A stretch of DNA of 47,489 bases from Treponema sp. (GCA_016288205.1 JAEEYO010000029.1:1-47489), one strand, 5' to 3'. Positions 1 through 8,621 are shown, numbered from the stretch's first letter. The notes: generated by a model not told the origin, from the letters alone. Numbers and translations are program-made.

Positions 1-485
<485 letters not shown>

Positions 486-524
486 TTACCCCTAGTCATC
501 CGCCGGTTGCGGGTGCCTATTACC

Positions 525-554
525 ATAGTAAAATATTTTTTTTTATTTTGTCAA
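525..554 (-). promoter_or_regulatory. Promoter of gdhA
   Basis: On the minus strand a perfect TTGACA (554-549) is followed after 18 bp by TACTAT (530-525), which matches 4 of 6 bases of TATAAT. Transcription would begin near 518, giving a leader of about 36 nt with a good ribosome site. A 14-bp palindrome lies 9 bp upstream of the -35 box. Confidence 0.6.
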
Positions 555-563
555 TCTTTTTTA

Positions 564-577
564 TGTATAATTATACA
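564..577. promoter_or_regulatory. 14-bp perfect palindrome upstream of the gdhA promoter
   Basis: TGTATAATTATACA reads the same on both strands. It sits just upstream of the gdhA -35 box, where an activator or repressor dimer could bind. The region is very AT-rich, so a chance palindrome is possible. The bound protein cannot be named from sequence. Confidence 0.35.
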
Positions 578-670
578 AGATTTTTAAAAATTTTTTGCGG
601 TATTATTCACGTTTTTTCTTATATATTTGTGTTGTATTCTGGAAAATGGAAAACCGCCGTTTATATTCAG

Positions 671-700
671 CTTTCCACTTTCCGCTCTCAACTTTCCACT
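671..700 (-). repeat. GTGGAAAG-type repeat at the 3' end of the chemoreceptor gene
   Basis: Read in the direction of the chemoreceptor mRNA, the stop codon TAG itself begins AGTGGAAAGTTGAGAG, then CGGAAAGTGGAAAGC. The same 7-8 nt motif follows the stop codons of two other genes (4955-5010 and 11671-11700) and recurs at 15309-15332. Confidence 0.7.
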
Positions 701-2510
701 AAACCTTGAAGCCGTTGATCATCTCGGACACTTTCTGGGTGGCTGACTGGTTCTTCTCTGATGCGTTTACTGCGGAGATTGTCGCCCCCTCCATTTCCGT
801 CATGTCGCTGGAGACCGAAAGTGACTTTTCGCTCGTGATTGATGCGATGGACTGCAAATCCTGAACATTGGAAAGTACGTTCGTACTGGACTTCTTGATT
901 TGTGAGGAAGCATTGTTTATGTCCCTCGTGGTGTCGTTCAGAAGCTCCATGCTCTTCAGGATGTTCTCGACGCTGTAGTTCTGGTTGGTCATTCCCGCCT
1001 TCACTTCCTGAATCAGTTTCTCAAGCTCGTTGATTTTTGATCCCACGGACTCGAATGCGTCTGCCGATGAGCGTGATGTGTCGACGATTCCGCTGATTGC
1101 CTCGGAAATGCCCTCAAGCAGCCCCTTGATTGATGATGACTGTGATGCCGAAGTCTCTGCAAGAGTACGAATCTCATCCGCGACGACTCCGAATCCCTTT
1201 CCGAGCTCACCCGCGTGCGCTGCCTCAATGGCGGCGTTCATGGCGAGGAGGTTAGTCTGCTCGGCGATTGCTGATATGGCTGCGTTTGCTTCGTTCAGGT
1301 TCTCCGACTGCTTGGCGATGTTGTTTATCTGCTCGTAGACCTGCTCCTGCATCTGCCGTCCCTGGGTGGACTCGGAGACCAGCGTCTTGTACTCCCTGAT
1401 GATTGTCTCGATGTTCCTGTCCACTTCCTTGATGTTCGCAGACATTTCGTTCACGGCTGTGGATGACTTTTGTATCTCTTCGGACTGATTTGAAATCCTT
1501 GAGTCAAGTCCCGAAATCTCGTTCTCCACGGTGCGTACTTCCGATGTGATTGAGGAAATCCGGTCGCTCTGCTCAGTAATCCTGTTTGAGATGTCGCTTA
1601 CCCCTGAACTCACCGTCTTGATTCTCTGCATGGTGTCGCTCATTCGTGTGGAAAGCTCCTGTCCCGTTTCGGTGAGGATTGAGCTCTCATTTTTCAGTGA
1701 GGAGACCATGTTGTTCAGGTTCGCGATTACCTTGTTGCAGTTCTGCGCGAGTTTCGTAAGCTCGTTGTTTCCTGTCTCCGGGATGCGTGCGGTCAAATCA
1801 GCCTTGCCTGCCGAAATCCTCTCCATGGACTGGGAGATTTTGTCCATCTTTCCGAAGATTGAGCGAGTGAAGACTATGATGACGATCAGACCCAGAATCA
1901 AAAAGGCGAGTCCTATGCAGGCGATTACGGCAATCTCCTTGTAGAGTGCGGCCATCAGCTCCACCATGCTGAAATCCACGCCGATGAATCCCACGATTTT
2001 TCCGCTTGATGTGACTATGGACTTGTAGGTGCTGACCATGTATCCCCATTCTTCCTGCTTCTCAATGTTTGAGCTGGCGATGCAGTCGCTTTTCATCACG
2101 TCGAAGGGAAAGTGCCCGTAGTCCTCAATATCCTCCTCGGTTCCAAGGGGGGAGAAATTCTCTGTGTCGCTCGGATCGCAGCTTCCGTCAATCACGTATT
2201 TGAAAGTGGTTCCGCTTACCGGAACCATCGTGTAGAGATACTGGCATCCAACGGCCTCCGCCTCATCAAGGAGCTGGAGCCTCACCTTCTCGTAATAGGG
2301 ATTGTCCTCTCGCATGTCGTTCAAAAATGCCGCGAATTCATCTCCGTCCACGATTTTTGCCGCTTTTTGTATGGCCGCCTTTCCCTGCTGCTGTCCCAGG
2401 ATGGTTCCGGTCCGCATGATGTTTATGCCCGCTATGATTGAAATGATTGTGCATGAAAGAAAAATAAAGGAACTGAAAATAACAATGAAACGAATCCTCA
2501 ATGATGACAT
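699..2510 (-). CDS. Methyl-accepting chemotaxis protein
   Basis: This is a transmembrane chemoreceptor of 603 residues that would signal to CheA/CheW. Residues 7-29 form a first membrane segment. About 160 periplasmic residues resembling a cache-type sensor follow, ending in GFIGVDFSMVEL. A second membrane segment lies at about 193-215, followed by a HAMP region. The long coiled-coil signalling domain contains the conserved hairpin tip EQTNLLAMNAAIEAAHAGE followed by GKGFGVVADEIRTLAE. The start is ATG at 2510, preceded by AGGAG at the right spacing. It appears to be a single-gene unit, divergent from asnB. The C terminus has no NWETF-type CheR/CheB docking pentapeptide. The ligand cannot be told from sequence. 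The last codons run directly into a GTGGAAAG repeat. Confidence 0.95.
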   Translation of the reverse strand: MSSLRIRFIVIFSSFIFLSCTIISIIAGINIMRTGTILGQQQGKAAIQKAAKIVDGDEFAAFLNDMREDNPYYEKVRLQLLDEAEAVGCQYLYTMVPVSGTTFKYVIDGSCDPSDTENFSPLGTEEDIEDYGHFPFDVMKSDCIASSNIEKQEEWGYMVSTYKSIVTSSGKIVGFIGVDFSMVELMAALYKEIAVIACIGLAFLILGLIVIIVFTRSIFGKMDKISQSMERISAGKADLTARIPETGNNELTKLAQNCNKVIANLNNMVSSLKNESSILTETGQELSTRMSDTMQRIKTVSSGVSDISNRITEQSDRISSITSEVRTVENEISGLDSRISNQSEEIQKSSTAVNEMSANIKEVDRNIETIIREYKTLVSESTQGRQMQEQVYEQINNIAKQSENLNEANAAISAIAEQTNLLAMNAAIEAAHAGELGKGFGVVADEIRTLAETSASQSSSIKGLLEGISEAISGIVDTSRSSADAFESVGSKINELEKLIQEVKAGMTNQNYSVENILKSMELLNDTTRDINNASSQIKKSSTNVLSNVQDLQSIASITSEKSLSVSSDMTEMEGATISAVNASEKNQSATQKVSEMINGFKV

Positions 2511-2655
2511 CGATTTCTCCTAAAAAAGAATAGGTCGTCCTGAAATGTTGATTTTTTTCAAGATTTCCGATAACAAAACGAATTCTAACATAGAATATCC
2601 AAAATTTCCACATAAAAATTAAATTTTTTTTCGCCAGCGGATTTTTTTCCCGTGC

Positions 2656-2684
2656 TTGACACATTTTCGTTTTTTTGATATTGT
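2656..2684 (+). promoter_or_regulatory. Promoter of the asnB leader
   Basis: TTGACA (2656-2661), a 17-bp spacer and TATTGT (2679-2684) form a recognisable promoter. Transcription would start near 2691, just before the long hairpin at 2700-2762. The -35 element lies in the 10-mer GCTTGACACA, also found at the promoter at 11726, where the identity extends to TGCTTGACACAT. Confidence 0.55.
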
Positions 2685-2699
2685 AAATTTAATTTGACG

Positions 2700-2762
2700 A
2701 AGACGTCTGTTCCGAAGGCTTACTATGCACTGGTGAGTGTTCGGAGCGGGCGTCTTTTTTTT
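2700..2762 (+). terminator. Strong intrinsic terminator in the asnB leader (attenuator or end of a small RNA)
   Basis: AAGACGTCTGTTCCGAA (2700-2716) pairs over all 17 positions with TTCGGAGCGGGCGTCTT (2740-2756); three of the pairs are G-U. Inside it, CTTAC (2719-2723) pairs with GTGAG (2733-2737) around a 9-nt loop. A run of eight U follows (2755-2762). The hairpin begins about 10 nt after the predicted transcription start and ends 25 nt before the asnB start codon. It therefore cannot serve the divergent chemoreceptor gene and must act on the asnB transcript or define a short RNA of about 70 nt. No alternative antiterminator stem was found by eye, and there is no T-box motif. Confidence 0.75.
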
Positions 2763-2787
2763 GCGTTTTTTGTGTAAGGGGGCTTTT

Positions 2788-4527
2788 ATGTGTGGATTTG
2801 TCGGTGCTTTTGACTTGAAAAACGGTTCCGTGCCTGTGGACGAGGGACTGAAGGAGGCTTTGAGGAGCCAGGTTCTTTCCATGTCCAAGAAAATCAGGCA
2901 CCGTGGTCCGGACTGGAGCGGGGTCTACACGGGCGACAATGCCATTTTGAGCCACGAGAGACTTGCCATCGTGGATCCTCTGAGCGGAAAGCAGCCCCTT
3001 GTGAGCAATGACGGAACGATTATCCTCGCCGTAAACGGAGAGATTTACAATCATCAGGAGATAAGGGAGAAATTCAAGGGAAAGTATCAGTTCAAGACAC
3101 AGAGCGACTGTGAGGTAATTATCCCGCTTTACATGGAGAAGGGCACTGATTTTCTTGAGGATTTGAGCGGAATCTTTGCGTTTGCCCTTTATGATTCAAA
3201 AAAGGACGTTTATCTTGTGGGACGTGACGAGATCGGTGTCATTCCGCTTTACCAGGGATGGGACAAGGACGGACGCTATTATGTGGCGAGCGAGCTGAAG
3301 GCCTTGGAGGGTGTGTGCGAGACCGTGGAGGAATTCCCGAACGGACATTATTTTTACTCTCCCGACAAAAAAGTGACACGCTGGTATCACCGTGCCTGGG
3401 AAGATTTCGCTGCGGTGGAAAAATCAGCATGTGCCTGCGACGAGAAGGGGGAAGTGGTGAATCCCTCCGTGATTGAGTCTGTGAGGACGGGACTTGAGGA
3501 GGCGGTCAGACAGCAGCTTATGAGCGACGTTCCTTACGGTGTGCTTTTGAGCGGTGGACTGGACTCTTCAATCATCGCGGCCATCACGCAGAAATTCAGC
3601 CGGAAGAGGGTTGAGACGGGGGGAAGTCAGGAGGCATGGTGGCCAAGGCTGCATTCTTTTGCGGTCGGTCTTGAGGGCTCCCCGGATCTGATTGCCGCAC
3701 AGAAAGCCGCTGATTTTATCGGCACCGTGCACCATGAGGTCCATTTTACAATTCAGGAGGCTCTGGACGCTCTTCCCGACGTAATCTATCACATTGAGAC
3801 CTACGACATCACCACAGTGCGTGCATCCACTCCGATGTACCTTCTTGCGAGGGTGATTAAGTCCATGGGAATCAAGATGGTTCTGAGCGGGGAAGGAAGC
3901 GACGAGCTTTTCGGCGGATATCTTTATTTCCACAAGGCACCTTCTGCGAGGGAATTCCATGAGGAGCTTGTGCGGAAGATGAGCAAGCTGCACCTTTATG
4001 ACTGTCTCAGGGCGAACAAGTCTCTTTCTGCGTGGGGCGTTGAGGGGCGCGTTCCATTCCTGGACAAGGAGTTCATTGATGTTGCAATGGGCCTGAATCC
4101 AGTTGACAAGATGTGCATCAGGCTCGGTGACGGAAAGCAGAGAATTGAGAAGTGGATTTTGCGAAAGGCATTTGAGGATCTTCTCCCGGCTGAGATCTGC
4201 TGGAGACAAAAGGAGCAGTTCAGTGACGGCGTGGGTTACAGCTGGATAGACACTCTGAAGGAGATGACCTCCCGCAAGGTGAGTGACGCACAGTTTGCCC
4301 AGCGTGAGAAGAGATTCCCGGTGAACACTCCCGTGACCAAAGAGGAATACTATTACCGCGAGATTTTCGCAAGTCTCTTCCCGTCAGAGAGCGCCGCCCT
4401 TTGTGTTCCGCATGAGGCTGGTGTCGCTTGTTCAACGGCAAAGGCTCTTGAGTGGGATGCCGCGTGGAAAAACATGGATGAGCCGTCAGGAAGAGCAATA
4501 GCCGGTGTCCACGACAAGGCGTATTGA
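2788..4527 (+). CDS. asnB: Asparagine synthase B (glutamine-hydrolysing)
   Basis: The enzyme makes asparagine from aspartate, ATP and glutamine; it has 579 residues. The start is fixed by the N terminus MCGFVGAF: after Met removal, Cys becomes the glutaminase nucleophile. The AAGGGGG ribosome site lies 7 nt upstream of ATG 2788. Domain 1 (about 1-200) has RHRGPDWSG, SHERLAIVD, VNGEIYNHQEIR and SDCEVI, which form the glutamine pocket. Domain 2 has the pyrophosphate loop SGGLDSS and the GEGSDELFGGY motif of the synthetase site. Both half-reactions therefore look intact, unlike the CTP synthase in this window, which has lost its glutaminase nucleophile. The gene is alone behind its own promoter and leader terminator. 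A large inverted repeat follows it. Confidence 0.96.
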   Translation: MCGFVGAFDLKNGSVPVDEGLKEALRSQVLSMSKKIRHRGPDWSGVYTGDNAILSHERLAIVDPLSGKQPLVSNDGTIILAVNGEIYNHQEIREKFKGKYQFKTQSDCEVIIPLYMEKGTDFLEDLSGIFAFALYDSKKDVYLVGRDEIGVIPLYQGWDKDGRYYVASELKALEGVCETVEEFPNGHYFYSPDKKVTRWYHRAWEDFAAVEKSACACDEKGEVVNPSVIESVRTGLEEAVRQQLMSDVPYGVLLSGGLDSSIIAAITQKFSRKRVETGGSQEAWWPRLHSFAVGLEGSPDLIAAQKAADFIGTVHHEVHFTIQEALDALPDVIYHIETYDITTVRASTPMYLLARVIKSMGIKMVLSGEGSDELFGGYLYFHKAPSAREFHEELVRKMSKLHLYDCLRANKSLSAWGVEGRVPFLDKEFIDVAMGLNPVDKMCIRLGDGKQRIEKWILRKAFEDLLPAEICWRQKEQFSDGVGYSWIDTLKEMTSRKVSDAQFAQREKRFPVNTPVTKEEYYYREIFASLFPSESAALCVPHEAGVACSTAKALEWDAAWKNMDEPSGRAIAGVHDKAY

Positions 4528-4555
4528 AGTGCAGGCCTCTCATCCTGAGCTGTAT

Positions 4556-4783
4556 ATGAAAAAGCTTTAAGGGTGAGTGTTTTAGGAAAATCTCAAAATA
4601 AATTTGTGAGGGCATTCCCATGGAGAACCCCGCCAATAACACATGAGGTGCGCGGTAATAGGAATTGAAGTCGCTGTCGCTCCTACCGCGCAAATGTGTT
4701 CTTGTCGGGAACCTCCACTCCATACCCTCACAACCACCCTTAGTGTTTTACTAAAGACTTTCCCAAAATGAAAGCTTTTTCAT
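4556..4783. repeat. 228-bp imperfect inverted repeat: MITE-like element or rod-shaped RNA
   Basis: The outer arms are a perfect 13-bp inverted repeat (ATGAAAAAGCTTT at 4556-4568 and its complement at 4771-4783). Nested inside are these pairs: 4580-4592 with 4756-4768 (11 of 13); 4604-4612 with 4725-4733 (9 of 9, TTGTGAGGG); 4620-4625 with 4718-4723 (6 of 6); 4629-4632 with 4706-4709; 4638-4644 with 4694-4700 (7 of 7); 4649-4657 with 4684-4692 (9 of 9, TGCGCGGTA). A 4661-4663/4681-4683 pair closes a 17-nt loop. All helices are collinear, so the whole segment can fold as one interrupted rod. No reading frame of note crosses it. No clear target-site duplication is visible at the ends. It could be a non-autonomous mobile repeat or an RNA gene. 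Confidence 0.7.
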
Positions 4784-4866
4784 GCTCATCGCAAGTATAA
4801 AGTCCTGCGCTTCATACTATAGCATAAGATTTTTAAATCACAATAATATAGAAGAAGCCTGAGTTT

Positions 4867-4904
4867 AAAAAAAAGAGCCCCCAAACCCATGCCCGAGTTT
4901 GAGG
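4867..4904 (-). terminator. Intrinsic terminator of the histidine kinase/response regulator operon
   Basis: On the minus strand CCTCAAAC (4904-4897) pairs with GTTTGGGG (4886-4879) with one G-U pair. After a short GCTC, eight T follow (4874-4867). The G-U pair exists only on the minus strand. The hairpin lies about 110 nt downstream of the response-regulator stop codon. Confidence 0.65.
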
Positions 4905-4954
4905 TCCCTTTCCTGTAATAAAACCATTCAGCCCAAGTTGATGAGCTTTAAGTT

Positions 4955-5010
4955 TTCATCTTTCCACTCTCAACTTTCCACTTTCCACTTTCATCTTTCC
5001 ACTTTCCACT
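4955..5010 (-). repeat. GTGGAAAG-type tandem repeat after the response-regulator gene
   Basis: On the sense strand the repeat begins 2 nt after the TAG stop and contains five copies of AGTGGAAAG separated by short ATGA or TTGAG spacers. It is the longest copy of the family seen in this window. Confidence 0.75.
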
Positions 5011-5012
5011 CG

Positions 5013-5894
5013 CTAAAGGGAGAATTTCTCGTCGATCATCTCCATTTCTGCCGGAACGTTCGGGTCGGAGTTTTTCTTGTCGTTCTGGTCGCTTTCGCTC
5101 TTCTTGAAGAAATTCTCCACGGTCTGCGTAAGGATTGTGGGAGAAATTGGCTTCAAAAGATAGTCCGCCGGCTTTCCCTCAAGCACTTTCATGACCGTGT
5201 TCTTGTCGTCCTTTGAGGTCAGGAAGATTACCGGGATGGTCTCGGTGTTCTGTTCGCTTCGGAGGATTCTGAAAACCTCAAGTCCTGAGAGTACCGGCAT
5301 CTCGTAGTCAAGGAGAATCAGGTCTACGATGCGGTCCTTGAGGAAGTTCACGGCGTTCATTCCTGAGTTCGTGATGAACACGTTGAATTTTTTTGCGAGT
5401 CCTGTCTGCATGGAGCGGAGGAAGGATGTGTCGTCGTCCACAATCAGGACGGTCTTTTTCTGCACGTCCTCATTTCCTTCGAATCCGCGCTCGATGTGCG
5501 TCGTGTTGTCGGAGCGGTATCCTGAGAAAGCGAGGTCCAGCTGGGTGATCAGGTCGGTGGTATTCACGGGCCTCTGGAAACAGCCAGACGTAAGATCCTG
5601 CGGGATGAAGCGGTAGGCTCCCTTGATGTCGATGGGGTTTCCTATCAGGAAGATGTGCTTTTCCTGTACCCTCTTTTTCAAGTCCGCAAGATACTCAAGG
5701 GTCGTGTTGTATCTCGTCTCGTCTCCGTCAAGGTAGACAAGGAAGAATTGGTTCTGGTCCTCCACGTCCTCAATCTCTTTCGGGTGCGGCATGATGAATG
5801 TGACGGAGAATCCTGCTCCGGTCAGAGTTTTCTCCAGTGCAGTAATCAAAAAACTTTCAGCCGACTCACAGATAAACAAAAGTTTCTTTTCCAT
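5013..5894 (-). CDS. Response regulator with C-terminal receiver domain
   Basis: This is a 293-residue cytoplasmic protein. The second half is a canonical receiver domain: VLIVDDDTS carries the acidic pair, LILLDYEMP the phosphorylatable Asp, VIFLTSK the Thr switch and ADYLLKPI the Lys. The first half, KKLLFICESAESFLITALE onward, has the fold pattern of a degenerate receiver (DGDETRY, FLIGNPIDIKG, FIPQD) but lacks clear acidic residues. No DNA-binding output domain is present, so output is probably by protein contact. The start is ATG 5894 with GAGGTG 6 nt upstream; a GTG three codons earlier lies inside that ribosome site and is unlikely. It directly follows the hybrid kinase gene, whose stop codon overlaps the upstream edge of the ribosome site, so the two are co-expressed and probably partners. 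Confidence 0.9.
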   Translation of the reverse strand: MEKKLLFICESAESFLITALEKTLTGAGFSVTFIMPHPKEIEDVEDQNQFFLVYLDGDETRYNTTLEYLADLKKRVQEKHIFLIGNPIDIKGAYRFIPQDLTSGCFQRPVNTTDLITQLDLAFSGYRSDNTTHIERGFEGNEDVQKKTVLIVDDDTSFLRSMQTGLAKKFNVFITNSGMNAVNFLKDRIVDLILLDYEMPVLSGLEVFRILRSEQNTETIPVIFLTSKDDKNTVMKVLEGKPADYLLKPISPTILTQTVENFFKKSESDQNDKKNSDPNVPAEMEMIDEKFSL

Positions 5895-5904
5895 ATTAAA
5901 CACC

Positions 5905-8337
5905 TCATTTCAGCAATTCTAGCAGTGCTGCGCTGTCTCCACCCCTTGAAAGACGCTTTATCTCCGTATAACGGTTGACTTCCTCGGGTGGAATCTTATA
6001 TCCATCGATACTTTCTATTATACTGTCTATTGCGTTAAAGTCAAATGATCCGGCGAATTCCTTGATTGCGGCAAGGGCTTCCATGTAACGCTCCATTGGA
6101 AGTGGTTCTTTACCGGAGTCATTGTCCTCCTGATCCTCAAGCGCGGAAAGCTTGTCGATGTAGGATCGGTACAGGGTGAGCATGTCGGCAGTCTTCGCGT
6201 TGATTTCAGCCTCATTCTGCTCGTCCCCGCATTTTTCCAGATACGCTGCCTGTTCGGAAAGCTCAAGTGCGCCAATCAGTCTGGAAGAGCTTTTAAGCGC
6301 ATGGACCTGAATGGTGTAGTTCTTGAAATCCTTCGTCCTTGCGAATCTCTCAATGTCATCCGCGCGCTTCTTTATGTTGGTGTAATATTCCCTTACGGCC
6401 ACCATAAAGACATCCGGAGATCCGCAGTTCTGCATTGCCGTGTGCAGGCTGATTCCCTTGAGGTTCGAGAACTGATCCTCGGGGCTTTCCGCAGTCTGCT
6501 CATTATTATCATCGGCAAAATTTGACGTAGTCTTTTCTGGAGGAAGCAATTCCGTCAAAAGATGCTCAAGTTCCTTGCTGTCTATGGGCTTTGAAAGATA
6601 GGCGGTGAATCCCTCCTTCAGATAGTACTCCTTTGCCCCGGAAACCACATTTGCGGTGAGCGCGACCACGGGCACGTTCTTGCAAAGACAGTCGGTCATA
6701 TCCTGCATGGCATGGAAAGCCTCAACTCCGCTCATCTCAGGCATACGGTGGTCAAGGAAAATCACGTCGTAGTGCTTTTTGCGGATTTTCTCAAGCATCT
6801 CCTTTCCGCTGGATGCCGTGTCAATCTTCACCTCGGTCTTTTTCAGAAGTCCCTCGAAGACAATCAGGTTCATGCGGGTGTCGTCAACCACGAGAATCTG
6901 CGCGTTGGGGGCACGGAATGACTCATGGTAGGTCTTGGTCGTGTGCAGGAGCTTGTTGTATCTTTCGTTGAAGTTCCCGATTTTCTCCCACCAGATGACC
7001 TGCTGCTTGAGCTTGAACGAGAATGTGGAGCCCATGCCGTACTCGCTCTGGAACTCAAGCTTGGAGTCCATCTTCTGAAGAAGCATGCTCACGATGCTCA
7101 GTCCGAGTCCCGATCCCTCGATGGTGCGGTTCCTCTGCTCGTCAAGACGCTCGAATTTGTTGAAAAGCCTCTCCTGCTCATCCGGTTTGATTCCTATTCC
7201 GGTGTCCTTTACGCTTACAATCAGGTAAATCTGTCCCGCGTCCAGCCGTTCGAAGGTGATTTTCAGCGTGACAGTGCCCCTTTCGGTATATTTGACCGCG
7301 TTGTTCAGTATGTTGAGGATGCACTGCTTGACCCTTATCTCGTCGCCGAAGAGCAGGTGCGGCATGTTCTCGTCAATGTCCACGAGAAGCTCCAGGTGCT
7401 TTTCCTCCGCTTTCTGTGAGACCATGTTCACCAAATCCGTGATGACTGAGCTCAGCTCGTATTCCGCGGAGATGATTTCCATCTTGTTCGCCTCAATCTT
7501 GGAGAAGTCGATGATGTCGCTGATGATTTTAAGCAGGATGTCTCCTGAGGCGCGTATGTTCTCGGCGTATTCCTTTGTCTTTCTCTCGTTCGTCTCACGC
7601 AGGATAAGCTCGTTGAGTCCGAGGATGGAGTTCACCGGGGTGCGTATCTCGTGGGACATGTTCGCGACGAAATTTGTCTTTGCCTCGTTCTTTGCCTTCT
7701 CCACCTCAAGGGCCTGATCAATCTGCTGGTCCTGTATCTCGAAGTACCTCACGTGGCTCTCAAGGTTCTGGCCTCCAATCAGCATACCGAGGCATGTGAA
7801 GATGCTGGACGTGAGTATGTCCATCATGAAGATTTCGGTCGGCTTGATTCTGTATGAGAAATAGAAGACCGCCACCGCCATGACGACGTTGTTGATCAGG
7901 TTGCTTCTCCACTTGTAGTCGATTATCAGGATAGGAAACACCACCCTGTATGCTATGATCATCACGTAAGGATAGGGCTGTGGCGATATGAGGTTCAGGA
8001 ATCCCGAAAGGATGTAGAGCGAGATGAAGAACACGTAGATGAAGGGAAGCGGATGCTTGATTACGACTTTCCTGCAGAACAGAGAAAAGACCAGGAGACC
8101 AAAATAGGCCGCGGCTCCGATGCCGTAAATGGGTCTGCAGTACGGGTTGATGAAGCTGTTGTTTGAGACCAGGGGCGGGACGAAGGTGAGTATGAAGCAT
8201 GTCAGGAGAATTATGAATGCCAGAAGCGGAAAGCTACAGATTGTGTGTGTGTTGTACGCGTTTATGAAGTCCGTTTTCTGAGAGAAAAAATTCTTTTGCT
8301 CGTTATTCTTTGCAGTGCCTAAAAATCTGAAGTCCGT
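5905..8337 (-). CDS. Hybrid sensor histidine kinase (6 TM, HisKA, ATPase, REC, HPt), probable ACG start
   Basis: The first ATG- or GTG-type codon in this frame (GTG 8034) falls in the middle of the third membrane segment, yet the frame is open up to 8385. Six hydrophobic segments are then seen, beginning with TICSFPLLAFIILLTCF. The only well-placed ribosome site is AAGGAGG (8352-8346). Eight nt later comes ACG (8337-8335), followed by DFRFLGTAK. No ATG, GTG or TTG occurs in frame upstream of 8034, so the start is either ACG or a mutated ATG, giving 810 residues. After the membrane part come HisKA (MSHEIRTPVNS, phospho-His), the ATPase domain (NILNNAVKYT, DTGIGI, GSGLGLS), a receiver domain (VVDDTRMN, FLDHRMP, ALTAN, LSKPI) and an HPt domain with HALKSSSR. 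It is a full phosphorelay protein in an operon with the downstream response regulator. The sensed signal is unknown. Confidence 0.88.
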   Translation of the reverse strand, partial: TDFRFLGTAKNNEQKNFFSQKTDFINAYNTHTICSFPLLAFIILLTCFILTFVPPLVSNNSFINPYCRPIYGIGAAAYFGLLVFSLFCRKVVIKHPLPFIYVFFISLYILSGFLNLISPQPYPYVMIIAYRVVFPILIIDYKWRSNLINNVVMAVAVFYFSYRIKPTEIFMMDILTSSIFTCLGMLIGGQNLESHVRYFEIQDQQIDQALEVEKAKNEAKTNFVANMSHEIRTPVNSILGLNELILRETNERKTKEYAENIRASGDILLKIISDIIDFSKIEANKMEIISAEYELSSVITDLVNMVSQKAEEKHLELLVDIDENMPHLLFGDEIRVKQCILNILNNAVKYTERGTVTLKITFERLDAGQIYLIVSVKDTGIGIKPDEQERLFNKFERLDEQRNRTIEGSGLGLSIVSMLLQKMDSKLEFQSEYGMGSTFSFKLKQQVIWWEKIGNFNERYNKLLHTTKTYHESFRAPNAQILVVDDTRMNLIVFEGLLKKTEVKIDTASSGKEMLEKIRKKHYDVIFLDHRMPEMSGVEAFHAMQDMTDCLCKNVPVVALTANVVSGAKEYYLKEGFTAYLSKPIDSKELEHLLTELLPPEKTTSNFADDNNEQTAESPEDQFSNLKGISLHTAMQNCGSPDVFMVAVREYYTNIKKRADDIERFARTKDFKNYTIQVHALKSSSRLIGALELSEQAAYLEKCGDEQNEAEINAKTADMLTLYRSYIDKLSALEDQEDNDSGKEPLPMERYMEALAAIKEFAGSFDFNAIDSIIESIDGYKIPPEEVNRYTEIKRLSRGGDSAALLELLK

Positions 8338-8390
8338 AGAATTTTCCTCCTTATGCCCCTTGTTTCTGTCCGAAAAATAGAGACCTTATC

Positions 8391-8419
8391 ATTATAATAT
8401 CATGGAATTTAAGAAAAAA
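8391..8419 (-). promoter_or_regulatory. Possible promoter of the histidine kinase operon
   Basis: TATAAT lies at 8396-8391 on the minus strand, about 47 nt upstream of the AAGGAGG-ACG start region. The -35 position at 17 bp (8419-8414) is only TTTTTT, so the match is poor. The rest of 8420-8621 is AT-rich intergenic sequence with a short AGCC/GGCT hairpin at 8491-8503, and I see no gene in it. Confidence 0.35.
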
Positions 8420-8621
8420 CAATTTTAAAAGGATAAAATTTTTTAATTTCTCTAAAAAATCTAGAGTTTGTGGTTTTTTAAATGCATTTTAGCCCGGAAG
8501 GCTCTTTTTTGATTCAAAAGCCGGAAATTGGGCCGGGATTCCGTCAATCAGCATTTTTCGGATGACTGGCGGCGCTCCAAGCCCACTTCCTAAGCTCTCT
8601 TGTGTTGCTTTTACAGGCCCC

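Noticed and set aside
2700..2762. T-box or glutamine riboswitch in the asnB leader
   Set aside because: No T-box sequence, specifier loop or known glutamine-riboswitch motif is present and the leader is too short (about 100 nt). It was kept as an unexplained terminator instead.
3568..4209. 213-codon minus-strand frame opposite asnB
   Set aside because: It is antisense to the asparagine synthase catalytic domain and has no supporting signals.
4556..4783. Confident call of 6S RNA
   Set aside because: The rod shape fits in outline, but the diagnostic central bubble and a clear promoter and terminator could not be shown by eye.
8346..8396. 13-codon upstream frame (MIRSLFFGQKQGA) before the histidine kinase
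   Set aside because: Its ATG overlaps the TATAAT box, so it would not be on the transcript from that promoter. Its stop next to the ribosome site is probably a coincidence.
8491..8510. Plus-strand terminator hairpin AGCC/GGCT with a T run
   Set aside because: The stem is only 4 bp and no plus-strand gene ends upstream of it.
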